From assembly GCA_964429805.1 (NCBI GenBank), contig CAYSDH010000023.1, positions 1 to 45,523 of the forward strand: 45,523 nucleotides of DNA, written 5' to 3'. The position numbers and the translations under genes were made by a program. Below the pieces are notes generated by a model that saw only the letters and a program-made list of their open reading frames with translations, searched no databases and was not told the DNA's origin. This DNA is from CAYSDH01 sp964429805 (GTDB lineage: Bacteria > Bacteroidota > Bacteroidia > Flavobacteriales_D > JABDKJ01). Shown piece by piece: positions 1 through 8,882 of the stretch (positions are counted from its first letter, which is position 1; each line of letters opens with the position of its first letter).

Positions 1-2
1 GA

Positions 3-1241
3 ATAAGACAGTCTAACAACTGGTCGGCCATGTGTCCACCTACGTTTTATGTCAATCAAAACTATGATGCCTTGGTCATCAATGAGATACACTACAACCC
101 CAATGACAGCATTTTCTTCAACCCTGACATCAATGCCAGTGACACCGTCTCTGGTCGCAATTTTGAATTTGTAGAGCTGAAGAATACAGGCACGGTGCCG
201 ATTGACCTTCGGGGAACTCAATTTACCAAAGGAGTTAATCTACAGATAGAAGAATCGCTTGTCATTCCCGCTGGAGGCTTTGCAGTCTTTGCAGAAGATG
301 AGTATTGGTTTGAACAGAAATATGGATTTGCTCCTGATGGACGCTATGTCGGCAAACTATCCAACTCTGGAGAGAAGATTAATTACAAAACACCTGACGG
401 TTATTTCATTGATACTGTCCGCTATGGTGCTGGAGGACTTTGGACTGGCGTGCCAGACGATGGGCTCTACAGTCTTGCGCTAATCAATGCCGACATAGAG
501 AATTCTGACCCATCAAATTGGTTCTTTCAGTCTGCGTACACCACACCGCGTGCAGAAAATGTATTTGTGCCAGCTGGACCTTCTGAGATAGTGATAAACG
601 AAATACACTATAACCCTGCTGGCGGATTAGACCTTGAGTACATTGAGATAGTGAACGTTTCTGACCAAGCATACAATCTGCAAGGCCTGACTTTTACTGA
701 TGGTATCAACTACACCTTTTCGTTGCCTATTAACTTGGCGCCTGCTTCAAGTTACCCTAACAACTACTTGATACTCGCTAAAGACTTTGCCGCATTTCAG
801 GGCACTTATGGCTTCCCTCCTTTTGATACCTATGAGGGTAGTTTAAATAACGGAGGAGAATTGATTGTACTAGAAGGTGCCAGTGGTCAGATACTTGACC
901 GCGTGTCGTATGATGATGTGTTGCCTTGGGACAGTGTGCCTGACAACGGACTGCACAGCCTGAGTCTTCTTGACCTTGAGTTAAACAATTTGTTTCCGAG
1001 CTCATGGAGTCACAATCCGGATGAACCGCTGACTCCTGGGTCGGTCAACTTCCCGCGCTGTCCAGAAGATTTTACTGGCGATGGTGTCATTAATGTGGCT
1101 GATTTTCTTGAACTCAACACCTTCTTTGGGACTAACTGCGGTGATTGTATTCATGATTTGACAGGAGATGGTGTCGTTGACGTAGCTGATTTCCTAGCCT
1201 TTAATTCTGCTTTTGGGTTAAGCTGTCCAACCCAAAACTAA
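3..1241 (+). CDS. Lamin-tail/dockerin-like surface protein, 5'-truncated by window edge
   Basis: The frame is open from base 3. The first ATG (base 30) lies inside a W-S-A-M-C-P stretch that also occurs in the middle of the next gene's product, so it is internal and the true start is upstream of the window. About 412 codons are visible: two lamin-tail domains (LTD), each opening with a VINEIHYNP motif, then a C-terminal pair of DxTGDGxxxVxDF loops resembling type I dockerin or EF-hand calcium sites, each followed by FG and flanked by cysteines. There is no T9SS-type sorting domain at the C-terminus. By analogy with the paralogue at 1359-5270 the missing part may hold CotH and chitobiase-like domains. 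The likely role is a secreted or surface-attached protein, with the dockerin-like repeats as an attachment or folding module. The function is inferred from domains only. Confidence 0.85.
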   Translation: MRQSNNWSAMCPPTFYVNQNYDALVINEIHYNPNDSIFFNPDINASDTVSGRNFEFVELKNTGTVPIDLRGTQFTKGVNLQIEESLVIPAGGFAVFAEDEYWFEQKYGFAPDGRYVGKLSNSGEKINYKTPDGYFIDTVRYGAGGLWTGVPDDGLYSLALINADIENSDPSNWFFQSAYTTPRAENVFVPAGPSEIVINEIHYNPAGGLDLEYIEIVNVSDQAYNLQGLTFTDGINYTFSLPINLAPASSYPNNYLILAKDFAAFQGTYGFPPFDTYEGSLNNGGELIVLEGASGQILDRVSYDDVLPWDSVPDNGLHSLSLLDLELNNLFPSSWSHNPDEPLTPGSVNFPRCPEDFTGDGVINVADFLELNTFFGTNCGDCIHDLTGDGVVDVADFLAFNSAFGLSCPTQN

Positions 1242-1358
1242 GTTGAGTAAACCAATTTCAAACAAGAGATTGAATCAACACACACTCATTGACGCCCAAT
1301 ACTTTAGGCAGTATCTTAGCATACAAACAGGAAAACAGTTTTTTAAGAAAACGAATAC

Positions 1359-4300
1359 ATGAACAAAGCGCTACTTCTTGCTCTACTTATATGGATCACT
1401 AGCCTCTCTTTTGGGCAGACTGTCTGCACGCAGATTAGCTCTAGTCTAGACGACATAGAAGAGCAACCTGACGGGCTGCAGTATCATGATAGTTCCGATC
1501 TGGAGTTTGTATATGACGCCAATAGAGGAGATCAAATTGTGGGCATGCGATTTAATGACATCACTGTTCCGCAAGGAGCAAGTGTCGAGTCAGCCTACAT
1601 TCAGTTTACAGCAGATGAGATAGATGATCAGGCAACAACCATCTTCTTTCAAGTCGAAGATGCAGATGATGCACTTCCTTTTGACTTGACCGATTACAAT
1701 CTCACTTCCCGCAATTTTTTAGGTCAAAGCATCTCTTGGGCGCCTCAACCCTGGGTGGCAGTTGGAGATAATGGACTCGCTCAGCGGAGTCCAGACTTGA
1801 GCAACTTAATACAACAGGTCATAGATCGACCGGGCTTCGTTAACGGAAATAGCATTGTGGTCAAAACCAACGGCACTGGACAGCGTGTGGCAGAGGCTCA
1901 TGACGCATCGCCCAGTCAAGCACCCATTTTGTGCATTACGTACATAAACTGTGGGGCTGTTGGCCAGCCTTGTGATGACGGTTTTGCCTGCACCAGCAAT
2001 GAGGTCTGGGATGATAACTGTCACTGTGTAGACCTCAGTGACTCGGACCAAGATGGGGTCTGTGATGCAGATGATGTTTGCCCAAATGTAGATGACAACC
2101 TGATCGGCACCAGCTGTGATGATGGTGACCCCTGCACACAGTTAGACCAGTGGACCAGCAATTGCGACTGCGAGGGTGTGCTTTTGCCTGACGCTGATAA
2201 TGATGGTGTGTGTGATGCAGAAGATGTCTGTCCAGATTTTAATGACGACATAGATCTTGACAATGATGGTATAGCCTATTGTCTTGACACCTGTGTGGAT
2301 GTTGATGAAGACGGCATCTGTGATGATGCTGATAACAACGTCACTGTGAGTAAATTAAAACTCAAGTTTAGTCATGAGCGCGGTTACTATAACGGTGCCT
2401 TTAACCTCACTTTGGTCTGCAATGACCCTAACGCAACTATACGCTATACCACTAATTACGCTGAGCCAAGCAGTAGTTCTGGATCAGTGTACAACTCGCC
2501 CATCAGTATTAATTCAAGTACCATCATACGCGCCATTGCGTATACGGGCTCAGCAACTGTGCACGAAACGCATAGCTATTTGTTTATCTCAGACATCATT
2601 AACGATCCATCTATGAGTGGACACATTGTCAATAATGCGACTTGGGGGCCGCAGCTCGAAAACTCCTTGAGAGATCTCCCCGTTGTCTCCATGAGCAGCA
2701 GCAACAGTGTGAATGGTAATAGTGATGTAGCGACCTCATTCGAGTATTTTGATCAGAATGGAGAACTGTCTATTCAAGAAAACTGTGGTGTCAAACTCTA
2801 TGGCAACGCCTCTATAGGACAGGATAAAAAGAGTCATCGTTTTTACTTCAGAGAGTCATACGGTGCCAAGTCTATAGAGGGAGAGTTTTTTAAAGGTTTT
2901 GAGCACGGTTTAGAACCTGTAACTCAGTTTGACCAACTCGAACTGCGCACTATTGCCCATGACGGGTTTTCGGCAAGCATCAGAGGTACATGGACGTATA
3001 TCGGACCACAGTTTATGGAAAACACCATGCTTGAGATGGGTAATGTCCATTCGCATGGTCGTTACGTTCATTTTTTCATCAATGGTCAGTATGAGGGTCA
3101 GTATCAACTCAGAGAGCGTATGAATGATGACTTCATGCAAGAATATTTGGGTGGAGAAAAAGAAGACTACGAGGCGATAGATGGCGCAGGCAGTGGAAAC
3201 CTAGCAGGCAACTGGACTCCAGGAACAGCATTTAATGGCAGCGGCAATGAGTGGAACTCACTCGTGGCCAACTCCAACAACTACTCTGTATGGAAAAACA
3301 TGGTGAACGAGAAGAGCTACTTCAATCACATGTTTACATGGATGTGGGGTAACCATGAGAACGAGATGAAAGCTGTTGGCAACACCTCAGCACCCACACA
3401 ATTTATATTTCGAATAAATGACGGAGACGGTGCATTTACTATCTATGATGGACACCTTGGCGAAGTCATAGACCGTACTGACCCAAATGCAACGGGACCG
3501 CATAATGCGGCTGGACATGACGACATGTTTAAGAATCTCTACAACGAAGGAGATCCTAATTTTTTCTTAGCATTTGCAGATGAAGTGCATTGCGCCTGTT
3601 TTGATGGCGGCAGTTTTACGCCAAATGTGCTAGTAGACCGCATGGATGAGTTGGTGGCTGAAATGGAGCTGAGCATCATCGCGGAGTCCGCGCGCTGGGG
3701 CGATAGCGTAGACAACGAAAACCCTAATAAATGGATGACTCAGGTCAACCAGGCGCGACTAAACATGCTACCAAGTCGAACAGCAATAGTCATCAACCAA
3801 CTTAAAAATAGCGGCCTGTATCCATCGCTTGATGCGGTCGAGTATTCTTCTGCTGAGGGAGTGCTCCAAGGCGGCACACCACTGATGCTTTCTAATCCTA
3901 ACAGCAACGGCAGTATCTATTACACCACTGATGGGTCTGACCCTAGAAACTCAAATGGATCGATCTCTAATTCTGCCACACTATACAGTTCTTCTCTCAA
4001 TTTGGGAAGTGGAACCTACCAGATAAAAGCGCGTGTCAAGAATGGCAGCACGTGGTCAGCCATGTGTCCGAAAGTGTATTATGTGGATCAAGACTACTCC
4101 AATCTGGTGATTAATGAGATTCATTATAACCCCAACGACAGCATTTACTTTAATTCAGCCACAAACAGCATGGACACTGTGTCTGGACGTAATTTTGAGT
4201 TCGTAGAGTTAAAGAATACTGGTGCTAATGCCATTGACATTTACGGTACGCAATTCACCAAGGGCATAAACATCAAGATTGACGAGTCACTAGTCATTCC

Positions 4301-5270
4301 GGCAGGAGGTTTTGCAGTGTTTGCAGAAGACGAGTACTGGTTTGAGCAGAAATATGGTTTCCCTCCTGACGGACGGTACACCGGCAAACTCTCCAACTCT
4401 GGTGAGAAAATAAACTTTAAAACCCACAACGGATACTTCATTGACACGCTCCGTTATGGCGCTGGCGGACTGTGGACCAATGTACCCGACTTAGGTCAAT
4501 TTAGTTTAGCACTGATAGACGCGGAGGCTGAGAATTCAGATTATAACAATTGGTTCTTTCAGTCAACCTACACCACACCCAAAGCCGAAAACGTCTTTGA
4601 GCCGACTGGCCCAGACCAATTGGTAATCAACGAGATCCATTACAACCCACTAAGCGGTCAAGACGATGAGTTTATTGAAATTGTGAATGTGAGTGACCAA
4701 GCCTACACGCTGCAAGGGGTCGCATTTACAGATGGCATAGACTATACATTTAACCTACCCATCACCCTGGCTCCTGCTTCTGACTATCCCAACAATTACC
4801 TTGTCTTGGCAAAAGACTTCGCGAGCTTTCAGAGTGCGCATGGCTTCCCTCCATTTGATGTGTATAGTGGCAGCCTCAACAATGCCGGAGAGATGCTTTT
4901 ACTTCAAGCCGCTGATGGCAGTATTTTAGATCGAGTAGCATACGCTGATGTGGCGCCTTGGGATGCCGTGCCCGACTTTGGTCAACACAGTCTTGCCTTG
5001 CTCGACCTAGATGAAAACAACCTTTTTCCTCAGGCTTGGAGTCACAATCCTGATTATCCAACCACACCTGGCGCGGTCAATTTCCCTCGCTGCCCGCAAG
5101 ATTTTACTGGAGATGGAGCCATTAATGTGAGTGACTTCTTAGAGTTAAACACCCACTTCGGCCTGACTTGTAACGGCTGTCCCTATGACCTTACGGGTGA
5201 TGGAATAGTAGATGTGTCAGACTTCTTAGAGTTTAATTCTGCCTTCGGACTCAGCTGCCCAACTCAGTAA
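1359..5270 (+). CDS. Large secreted CotH kinase-like / LTD / dockerin-like surface protein
   Basis: The 1303-residue product starts with a clear signal peptide (residues 1-19, ending SLSFGQ). In order: a DNRLRE-like beta-sandwich (about 22-195); a cysteine- and Asp-rich stretch with thrombospondin type 3-like D-x-D-x-D-G-x-C-D repeats (about 200-325); a chitobiase C-terminal-like domain (about 330-410); a CotH kinase-like domain (about 436-815) with the signature NGQYEGQYQLRERMNDDF; a second chitobiase-like domain (about 826-908); two LTDs (from about 915 and 1087); and two dockerin-like calcium loops (about 1244-1300). CotH proteins are atypical protein kinases, but here the usual second catalytic D-x-D reads D-G-H, so activity is uncertain. 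The C-terminal 400 residues are close to the upstream gene product, so the two are tandem paralogues. No T9SS sorting domain is present. A surface or extracellular location is inferred. Confidence 0.85.
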   Translation: MNKALLLALLIWITSLSFGQTVCTQISSSLDDIEEQPDGLQYHDSSDLEFVYDANRGDQIVGMRFNDITVPQGASVESAYIQFTADEIDDQATTIFFQVEDADDALPFDLTDYNLTSRNFLGQSISWAPQPWVAVGDNGLAQRSPDLSNLIQQVIDRPGFVNGNSIVVKTNGTGQRVAEAHDASPSQAPILCITYINCGAVGQPCDDGFACTSNEVWDDNCHCVDLSDSDQDGVCDADDVCPNVDDNLIGTSCDDGDPCTQLDQWTSNCDCEGVLLPDADNDGVCDAEDVCPDFNDDIDLDNDGIAYCLDTCVDVDEDGICDDADNNVTVSKLKLKFSHERGYYNGAFNLTLVCNDPNATIRYTTNYAEPSSSSGSVYNSPISINSSTIIRAIAYTGSATVHETHSYLFISDIINDPSMSGHIVNNATWGPQLENSLRDLPVVSMSSSNSVNGNSDVATSFEYFDQNGELSIQENCGVKLYGNASIGQDKKSHRFYFRESYGAKSIEGEFFKGFEHGLEPVTQFDQLELRTIAHDGFSASIRGTWTYIGPQFMENTMLEMGNVHSHGRYVHFFINGQYEGQYQLRERMNDDFMQEYLGGEKEDYEAIDGAGSGNLAGNWTPGTAFNGSGNEWNSLVANSNNYSVWKNMVNEKSYFNHMFTWMWGNHENEMKAVGNTSAPTQFIFRINDGDGAFTIYDGHLGEVIDRTDPNATGPHNAAGHDDMFKNLYNEGDPNFFLAFADEVHCACFDGGSFTPNVLVDRMDELVAEMELSIIAESARWGDSVDNENPNKWMTQVNQARLNMLPSRTAIVINQLKNSGLYPSLDAVEYSSAEGVLQGGTPLMLSNPNSNGSIYYTTDGSDPRNSNGSISNSATLYSSSLNLGSGTYQIKARVKNGSTWSAMCPKVYYVDQDYSNLVINEIHYNPNDSIYFNSATNSMDTVSGRNFEFVELKNTGANAIDIYGTQFTKGINIKIDESLVIPAGGFAVFAEDEYWFEQKYGFPPDGRYTGKLSNSGEKINFKTHNGYFIDTLRYGAGGLWTNVPDLGQFSLALIDAEAENSDYNNWFFQSTYTTPKAENVFEPTGPDQLVINEIHYNPLSGQDDEFIEIVNVSDQAYTLQGVAFTDGIDYTFNLPITLAPASDYPNNYLVLAKDFASFQSAHGFPPFDVYSGSLNNAGEMLLLQAADGSILDRVAYADVAPWDAVPDFGQHSLALLDLDENNLFPQAWSHNPDYPTTPGAVNFPRCPQDFTGDGAINVSDFLELNTHFGLTCNGCPYDLTGDGIVDVSDFLEFNSAFGLSCPTQ
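4053..5270 (+). repeat. Diverged tandem duplication (copy 2 of bases 21-1241)
   Basis: The segment encoding the end of the second chitobiase-like domain, both LTDs and the dockerin-like tail aligns from end to end with bases 21-1241 of the upstream gene (1218 against 1221 bp). Long stretches are identical at protein level, for example AGGFAVFAEDEYWFEQKYGF. Synonymous differences are frequent, so the duplication is old or under selection for protein sequence rather than a recent copy. Confidence 0.85.
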
Positions 5271-5338
5271 AACAAAAAGGCTGGCATAAGGCGTCACTTT
5301 TTTTGATGAGCTGATTAAAATAGCGATACCTTCACGCT

Positions 5339-6313
5339 GTGTCAGTAGTTGACCAAATCAAAGCCCCAATTTCTGAAGAGATGAAGCTCTTCGAAAGCCG
5401 ATTTAAAGAGTCGATGAAGAGCAGTACTCCTCTGCTAGATAAGATTACCCATTACATCATTAAGCGCAAGGGCAAGCAACTGAGGCCTATGTTTGTTTTT
5501 CTCTCGGCCAAAGCGGTAGGTGAAATCAATGACAACAGCTACGTGGCCGCATCTATGATTGAGCTGCTGCACACGGCCACGCTGGTGCATGACGATGTGG
5601 TGGATGATTCAAATGAGCGCAGAGGGTTCTTTTCGCTCAATGCCCTCTGGAAGAATAAGATTGCAGTGCTCGTTGGTGACTACCTTTTCTCAAAAGGCTT
5701 GTTGGTTGCCGTGCAGAATGAGCAATTTGAATTTTTAAGAATCATCTCAAACGCAGCCAAAGAAGTGGTCGAAGGCGAGCTGCTTCAGATAGAGAAGACG
5801 AGAGGCTTAAACCTAGACGAAGACATCTATTTTGAAATCATCAGACAGAAGACTGCTTCACTAATCTCAGCCTGTTGCGAAGCTGGCGCATCATCAAGCA
5901 CGGAAGACCCTAAGCTGATTGAGATCATGAAAGAGTTTGGCGAACTAACCGGTATCGCCTTTCAGATTAAAGACGACATTTTTGACTATGGCGGGGCCAA
6001 TGCCATTGGCAAACCCACCGGTATTGACATCAAAGAAAAAAAGGTCACTCTGCCCTTACTTCACGCCATCAACCAGGCCGATTCTGCCACGAGAAGAAAG
6101 ATTATCAGAATAGTTAAAAACGAATCTCACAAGCCAAAAAAAGTGCGCTTTGTGATGGACTTTGTGCGTTCGACAAACAGCATAGACTATGCGATAAGCA
6201 AGATGAACGAGTATAGAGACCGCGCCTTGGCTTTGCTTGACAATATTCCTGATTCTACCGCACGTGCCAGCCTCATTACTCTGGTAAACTACACTGTAGA
6301 ACGAGAGAAGTAG
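5339..6313 (+). CDS. ispB: Polyprenyl diphosphate synthase (long-chain trans-prenyltransferase)
   Basis: The enzyme condenses isopentenyl diphosphate with an allylic diphosphate to make the long prenyl chain, typically the menaquinone tail in Bacteroidota. The 324-residue length is normal. Both aspartate-rich motifs are intact: D85-D86-V-V-D89 in TLVHDDVVDDSNERRG and D212-D213-I-F-D216 in FQIKDDIFDY. The residue five before the first motif is a small Ala, as in long-chain enzymes. The GKPTGIDIKEKKVTLPLL stretch is also typical. The start used is GTG at 5339; an in-frame ATG at residue 15 would shorten the N-terminus. It lies 68 bp after the CotH/LTD gene and just before a small lipoprotein gene. 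Chain length (hepta- or octaprenyl) cannot be told from sequence, so the symbol is only indicative. Confidence 0.93.
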   Translation: MSVVDQIKAPISEEMKLFESRFKESMKSSTPLLDKITHYIIKRKGKQLRPMFVFLSAKAVGEINDNSYVAASMIELLHTATLVHDDVVDDSNERRGFFSLNALWKNKIAVLVGDYLFSKGLLVAVQNEQFEFLRIISNAAKEVVEGELLQIEKTRGLNLDEDIYFEIIRQKTASLISACCEAGASSSTEDPKLIEIMKEFGELTGIAFQIKDDIFDYGGANAIGKPTGIDIKEKKVTLPLLHAINQADSATRRKIIRIVKNESHKPKKVRFVMDFVRSTNSIDYAISKMNEYRDRALALLDNIPDSTARASLITLVNYTVEREK

Positions 6314-6344
6314 AACGCAATGCGTCAAAGACTCACCTACTTTA

Positions 6345-6352
6345 TATCTTTG
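6345..6352 (+). promoter_or_regulatory. Candidate Bacteroidota -7 box (TATCTTTG)
   Basis: TATCTTTG matches the TAnnTTTG -7 consensus and ends 6 bp before the preferred ATG of the lipoprotein gene at 6359, so the message would be nearly leaderless. No good TTG -33 element is visible at the expected distance, hence the low confidence. Confidence 0.3.
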
Positions 6353-6358
6353 AATCAT

Positions 6359-6751
6359 ATGAAGCAGCTCTTATTCTTAGCCGTCTTACTCGCTGCGTGT
6401 GGGTCTCCGGAAAGCACTCAAACAGAAGTGTCTGCCTTTTCTGCAAGCCCCTATGAAGAGCACTACCCCAATGGTCAGCTGAAAATAAAAGGACAAAACG
6501 CCAAAGAACTGAGACACGGACTCTGGACGGCCTACTACGAAAGTGGCGTCAAATGGAGCGAAGAGCACTATGTAGACGGAGAGCGAAATGGTGTTAGTGT
6601 GTCTTACTACCCTTCAGGAATAGTCCGTTACCGGGGCATGTACCGTCAAGATAAGCGGGTTGGCAAGTGGTATTTTTACCATGAAGACGGAAAAATTGCC
6701 ACTGAGATGGAGATGGGCCAAAACGGTGTGCCCGACCAGGAAACCAACTAA
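6359..6751 (+). CDS. MORN/YwqK-like repeat lipoprotein
   Basis: A start at 6359 gives a classical lipoprotein signal, MKQLLFLAVLLAACGS, with Cys16 as the acylation site; an upstream ATG at 6320 would add 13 residues before it and is less likely. The mature part (about residues 38-120) has repeated Y-x-x-G-x-x-x-x-x-x-Y motifs such as EEHYPNGQLKIKGQ, YYPSGIVRYRG and KWYFYHEDGK. This pattern marks the MORN-2/YwqK family, found in many Bacteroidota lipoproteins. The biochemical role is unknown. It sits 45 bp after the prenyl synthase gene and 109 bp before dnaG. Confidence 0.75.
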   Translation: MKQLLFLAVLLAACGSPESTQTEVSAFSASPYEEHYPNGQLKIKGQNAKELRHGLWTAYYESGVKWSEEHYVDGERNGVSVSYYPSGIVRYRGMYRQDKRVGKWYFYHEDGKIATEMEMGQNGVPDQETN

Positions 6752-6860
6752 TCAACATTTCTAAGGCCCAAAAAGTGAACGAAATGTTCAATAGTGGCCC
6801 ATTTTCAAGGAAAGCAAGAATAGGCCTTTGCCTATTTTCGCAACAGAGGCGAGAGCAGTT

Positions 6861-8882
6861 ATGATTCCACAAGAAACAGTTGCAGAAATATTTGAAAAGG
6901 CCATCATCGAAGAGGTGGTTGGCGACTTTGTGGCGCTCAAAAAGCGAGGCACCAACCTGATAGGTCTTTGTCCGTTTCACAACGAAAAAACGCCTTCGTT
7001 TAACGTATCACCGAGCAAGGGAATCTACAAGTGTTTTGGATGTGGAAAAGGTGGTAATGCCGTGAATTTCATCATGGAGCATGAGCACTATACTTTTCCT
7101 GAAGCGCTCAAGCAACTTGCTAAGAAGTACAACATAGAGATTGAAGAACGAGAGCAAACTCCTGAAGAGGTTATTGCTGCGAATGAGCGTGAGAGTCTGT
7201 TTATAGTCAATGAGTTTGCCAACAAGTTCTTTCAAGAAAATCTCTTCGAAAAAGACGAAGGTCGTGCCATAGGCTACAGCTACTTTAAAGAGCGAGGCTT
7301 CACGGATGAGACCATGAAGAAGTTTGACTTGGGGTATTGTCCTAAGGGGCCAGAAGACTCGCTAACCGCCACATCACTGCGCAAAGGGTATAAAAAGGAG
7401 TTCTTACTGCAAACTGGACTGACCAAAGAAGGGCAGCGTGGAGACTTTGACTTCTACAGAGGTCGTGTCATGTTTCCCATTCGCAATTTGAGTGGAAAAT
7501 GCATCGGTTTTGGTGGACGAACACTAAGCACTGAAAAGAAGATAGCCAAGTACTTCAACAGCCCAGAGTCATTAATTTATCACAAGAGCAAAGTCCTCTA
7601 TGGACTTTTTGAAGCCAAGTCGGCCATCATAAAAAGTGATCTCTGCTACTTGGTGGAAGGCTACACAGATGTGATTTCTATGCACCAGAGTGGCGTGGAA
7701 AATGTGGTGGCCTCAAGTGGTACCTCACTGACCGCAGATCAGATAAAACTCATCAGGCGTTATAGCCCAAACATCACCGTAATTTTTGATGGTGATGCAG
7801 CAGGAATAAAAGCCTCATTTAGAGGAATAGACATGCTCTTGGAAGAGGGTATGAAAGTGCGCGTACTGGCACTTGCTGATGGTGAAGACCCAGACTCATT
7901 GGCCAAAAGTTTGAGCAGTGAAGCGCTCAAGGCCCACTTGGAAGAGCACAGTGCAGACTTTTTCGAATTTAAGACTGACATTCTTCTCAAAGATGCTGGT
8001 CGCGACCCCATTAAAAAATCGGCTGCCATACATGAGATTATAGACAGTCTGGCCTTGTTTCCAGACAAAATTGAGCGAAACCTAAAGTCAATCGAGCTAA
8101 GTCAGCGTCTTCAGATAGATCAAGAAACGTTGCTCCACGAGATTAGAAAATCGCAGCGAAAAAAGGCCGCAGAGATTAGCAAAAGAGCCGCTACCGAGAT
8201 GGCGCGCAGCAATGAGCCCCCACCGCCTGATTTTCCACCGCCCTATGAGACTGGTGATGAGCAGTTGCAGCGCGACATGCCCATTGGCATAGACAGTCTT
8301 CAGTCAAGCAGTCCGAGTAAGGAGCAAGAGGCCGACCTCATCAGAATATTACTCAACTATGGTGAAGAGCCCATTACGCTAAAGGTGATAGAAGATGAGC
8401 TCGATGAAGATGGTAATGAGAAAGAGAGTGAAGAGACCAGAACTATTGAGGCATACGTGATGGATGAAGTGGTGACTAACAAAATTGAATTTGTGGTCCC
8501 TGCGTATAAGTCCATGCTGGCAATATATCAGAGCAACTTTGCCATAGACCGCAGCACTTCTGCAAAACAATTGCTGCAACATCCTGATACAAGTATTGCT
8601 CATGAGGCGGCCAGCCTGATCAGCGAGCGACACACGCTTCATGACTGGATAAGGCACAAAATTGAGGTCACTGGCGAAGACAAGAAGGTCAATTACATGG
8701 TCGATTCTGCGCTTAACAGGTTAAAGCTGAAGTCAGTACAAAGCATGATTAAGGCCAATCAAAGTGCGCTGAAAGAGCATAGAAACGATGCAGAGAAGAT
8801 GGATAAAATCCTGAAAAGATTACGCAAGTTGGATAAGGTTAAGATGGAATTATCCGAATATTTCGGCAACGCGATTATCTAA
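6861..8882 (+). CDS. dnaG: DNA primase DnaG
   Basis: DnaG makes the RNA primers for replication. The ATG at 6861 is preferred because the product then begins MIPQETVAEI, the usual DnaG N-terminus; a TTG 33 bp upstream is also open. The product is 673 residues. The CHC2 zinc finger is complete (C37, H40, C58, C61). The Toprim catalytic core shows VEGYTDV with E266 and VIFDGDAAG with D310 and D312. The C-terminal part (about 500-673) is the helical helicase-binding region, with a low-conservation, acidic linker before it. The MscS gene starts on the base after its stop codon, so the two are probably cotranscribed. Confidence 0.97.
   Translation: MIPQETVAEIFEKAIIEEVVGDFVALKKRGTNLIGLCPFHNEKTPSFNVSPSKGIYKCFGCGKGGNAVNFIMEHEHYTFPEALKQLAKKYNIEIEEREQTPEEVIAANERESLFIVNEFANKFFQENLFEKDEGRAIGYSYFKERGFTDETMKKFDLGYCPKGPEDSLTATSLRKGYKKEFLLQTGLTKEGQRGDFDFYRGRVMFPIRNLSGKCIGFGGRTLSTEKKIAKYFNSPESLIYHKSKVLYGLFEAKSAIIKSDLCYLVEGYTDVISMHQSGVENVVASSGTSLTADQIKLIRRYSPNITVIFDGDAAGIKASFRGIDMLLEEGMKVRVLALADGEDPDSLAKSLSSEALKAHLEEHSADFFEFKTDILLKDAGRDPIKKSAAIHEIIDSLALFPDKIERNLKSIELSQRLQIDQETLLHEIRKSQRKKAAEISKRAATEMARSNEPPPPDFPPPYETGDEQLQRDMPIGIDSLQSSSPSKEQEADLIRILLNYGEEPITLKVIEDELDEDGNEKESEETRTIEAYVMDEVVTNKIEFVVPAYKSMLAIYQSNFAIDRSTSAKQLLQHPDTSIAHEAASLISERHTLHDWIRHKIEVTGEDKKVNYMVDSALNRLKLKSVQSMIKANQSALKEHRNDAEKMDKILKRLRKLDKVKMELSEYFGNAII

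Noticed and set aside
30..32. ATG at base 30 as a gene start
   Set aside because: The same W-S-A-M-C-P sequence is internal in the paralogue downstream, and the frame is open to the window edge.
5275..5315. Possible terminator (A run, then T run) after the CotH/LTD gene
   Set aside because: The A and T runs do not enclose a complementary stem of useful length.
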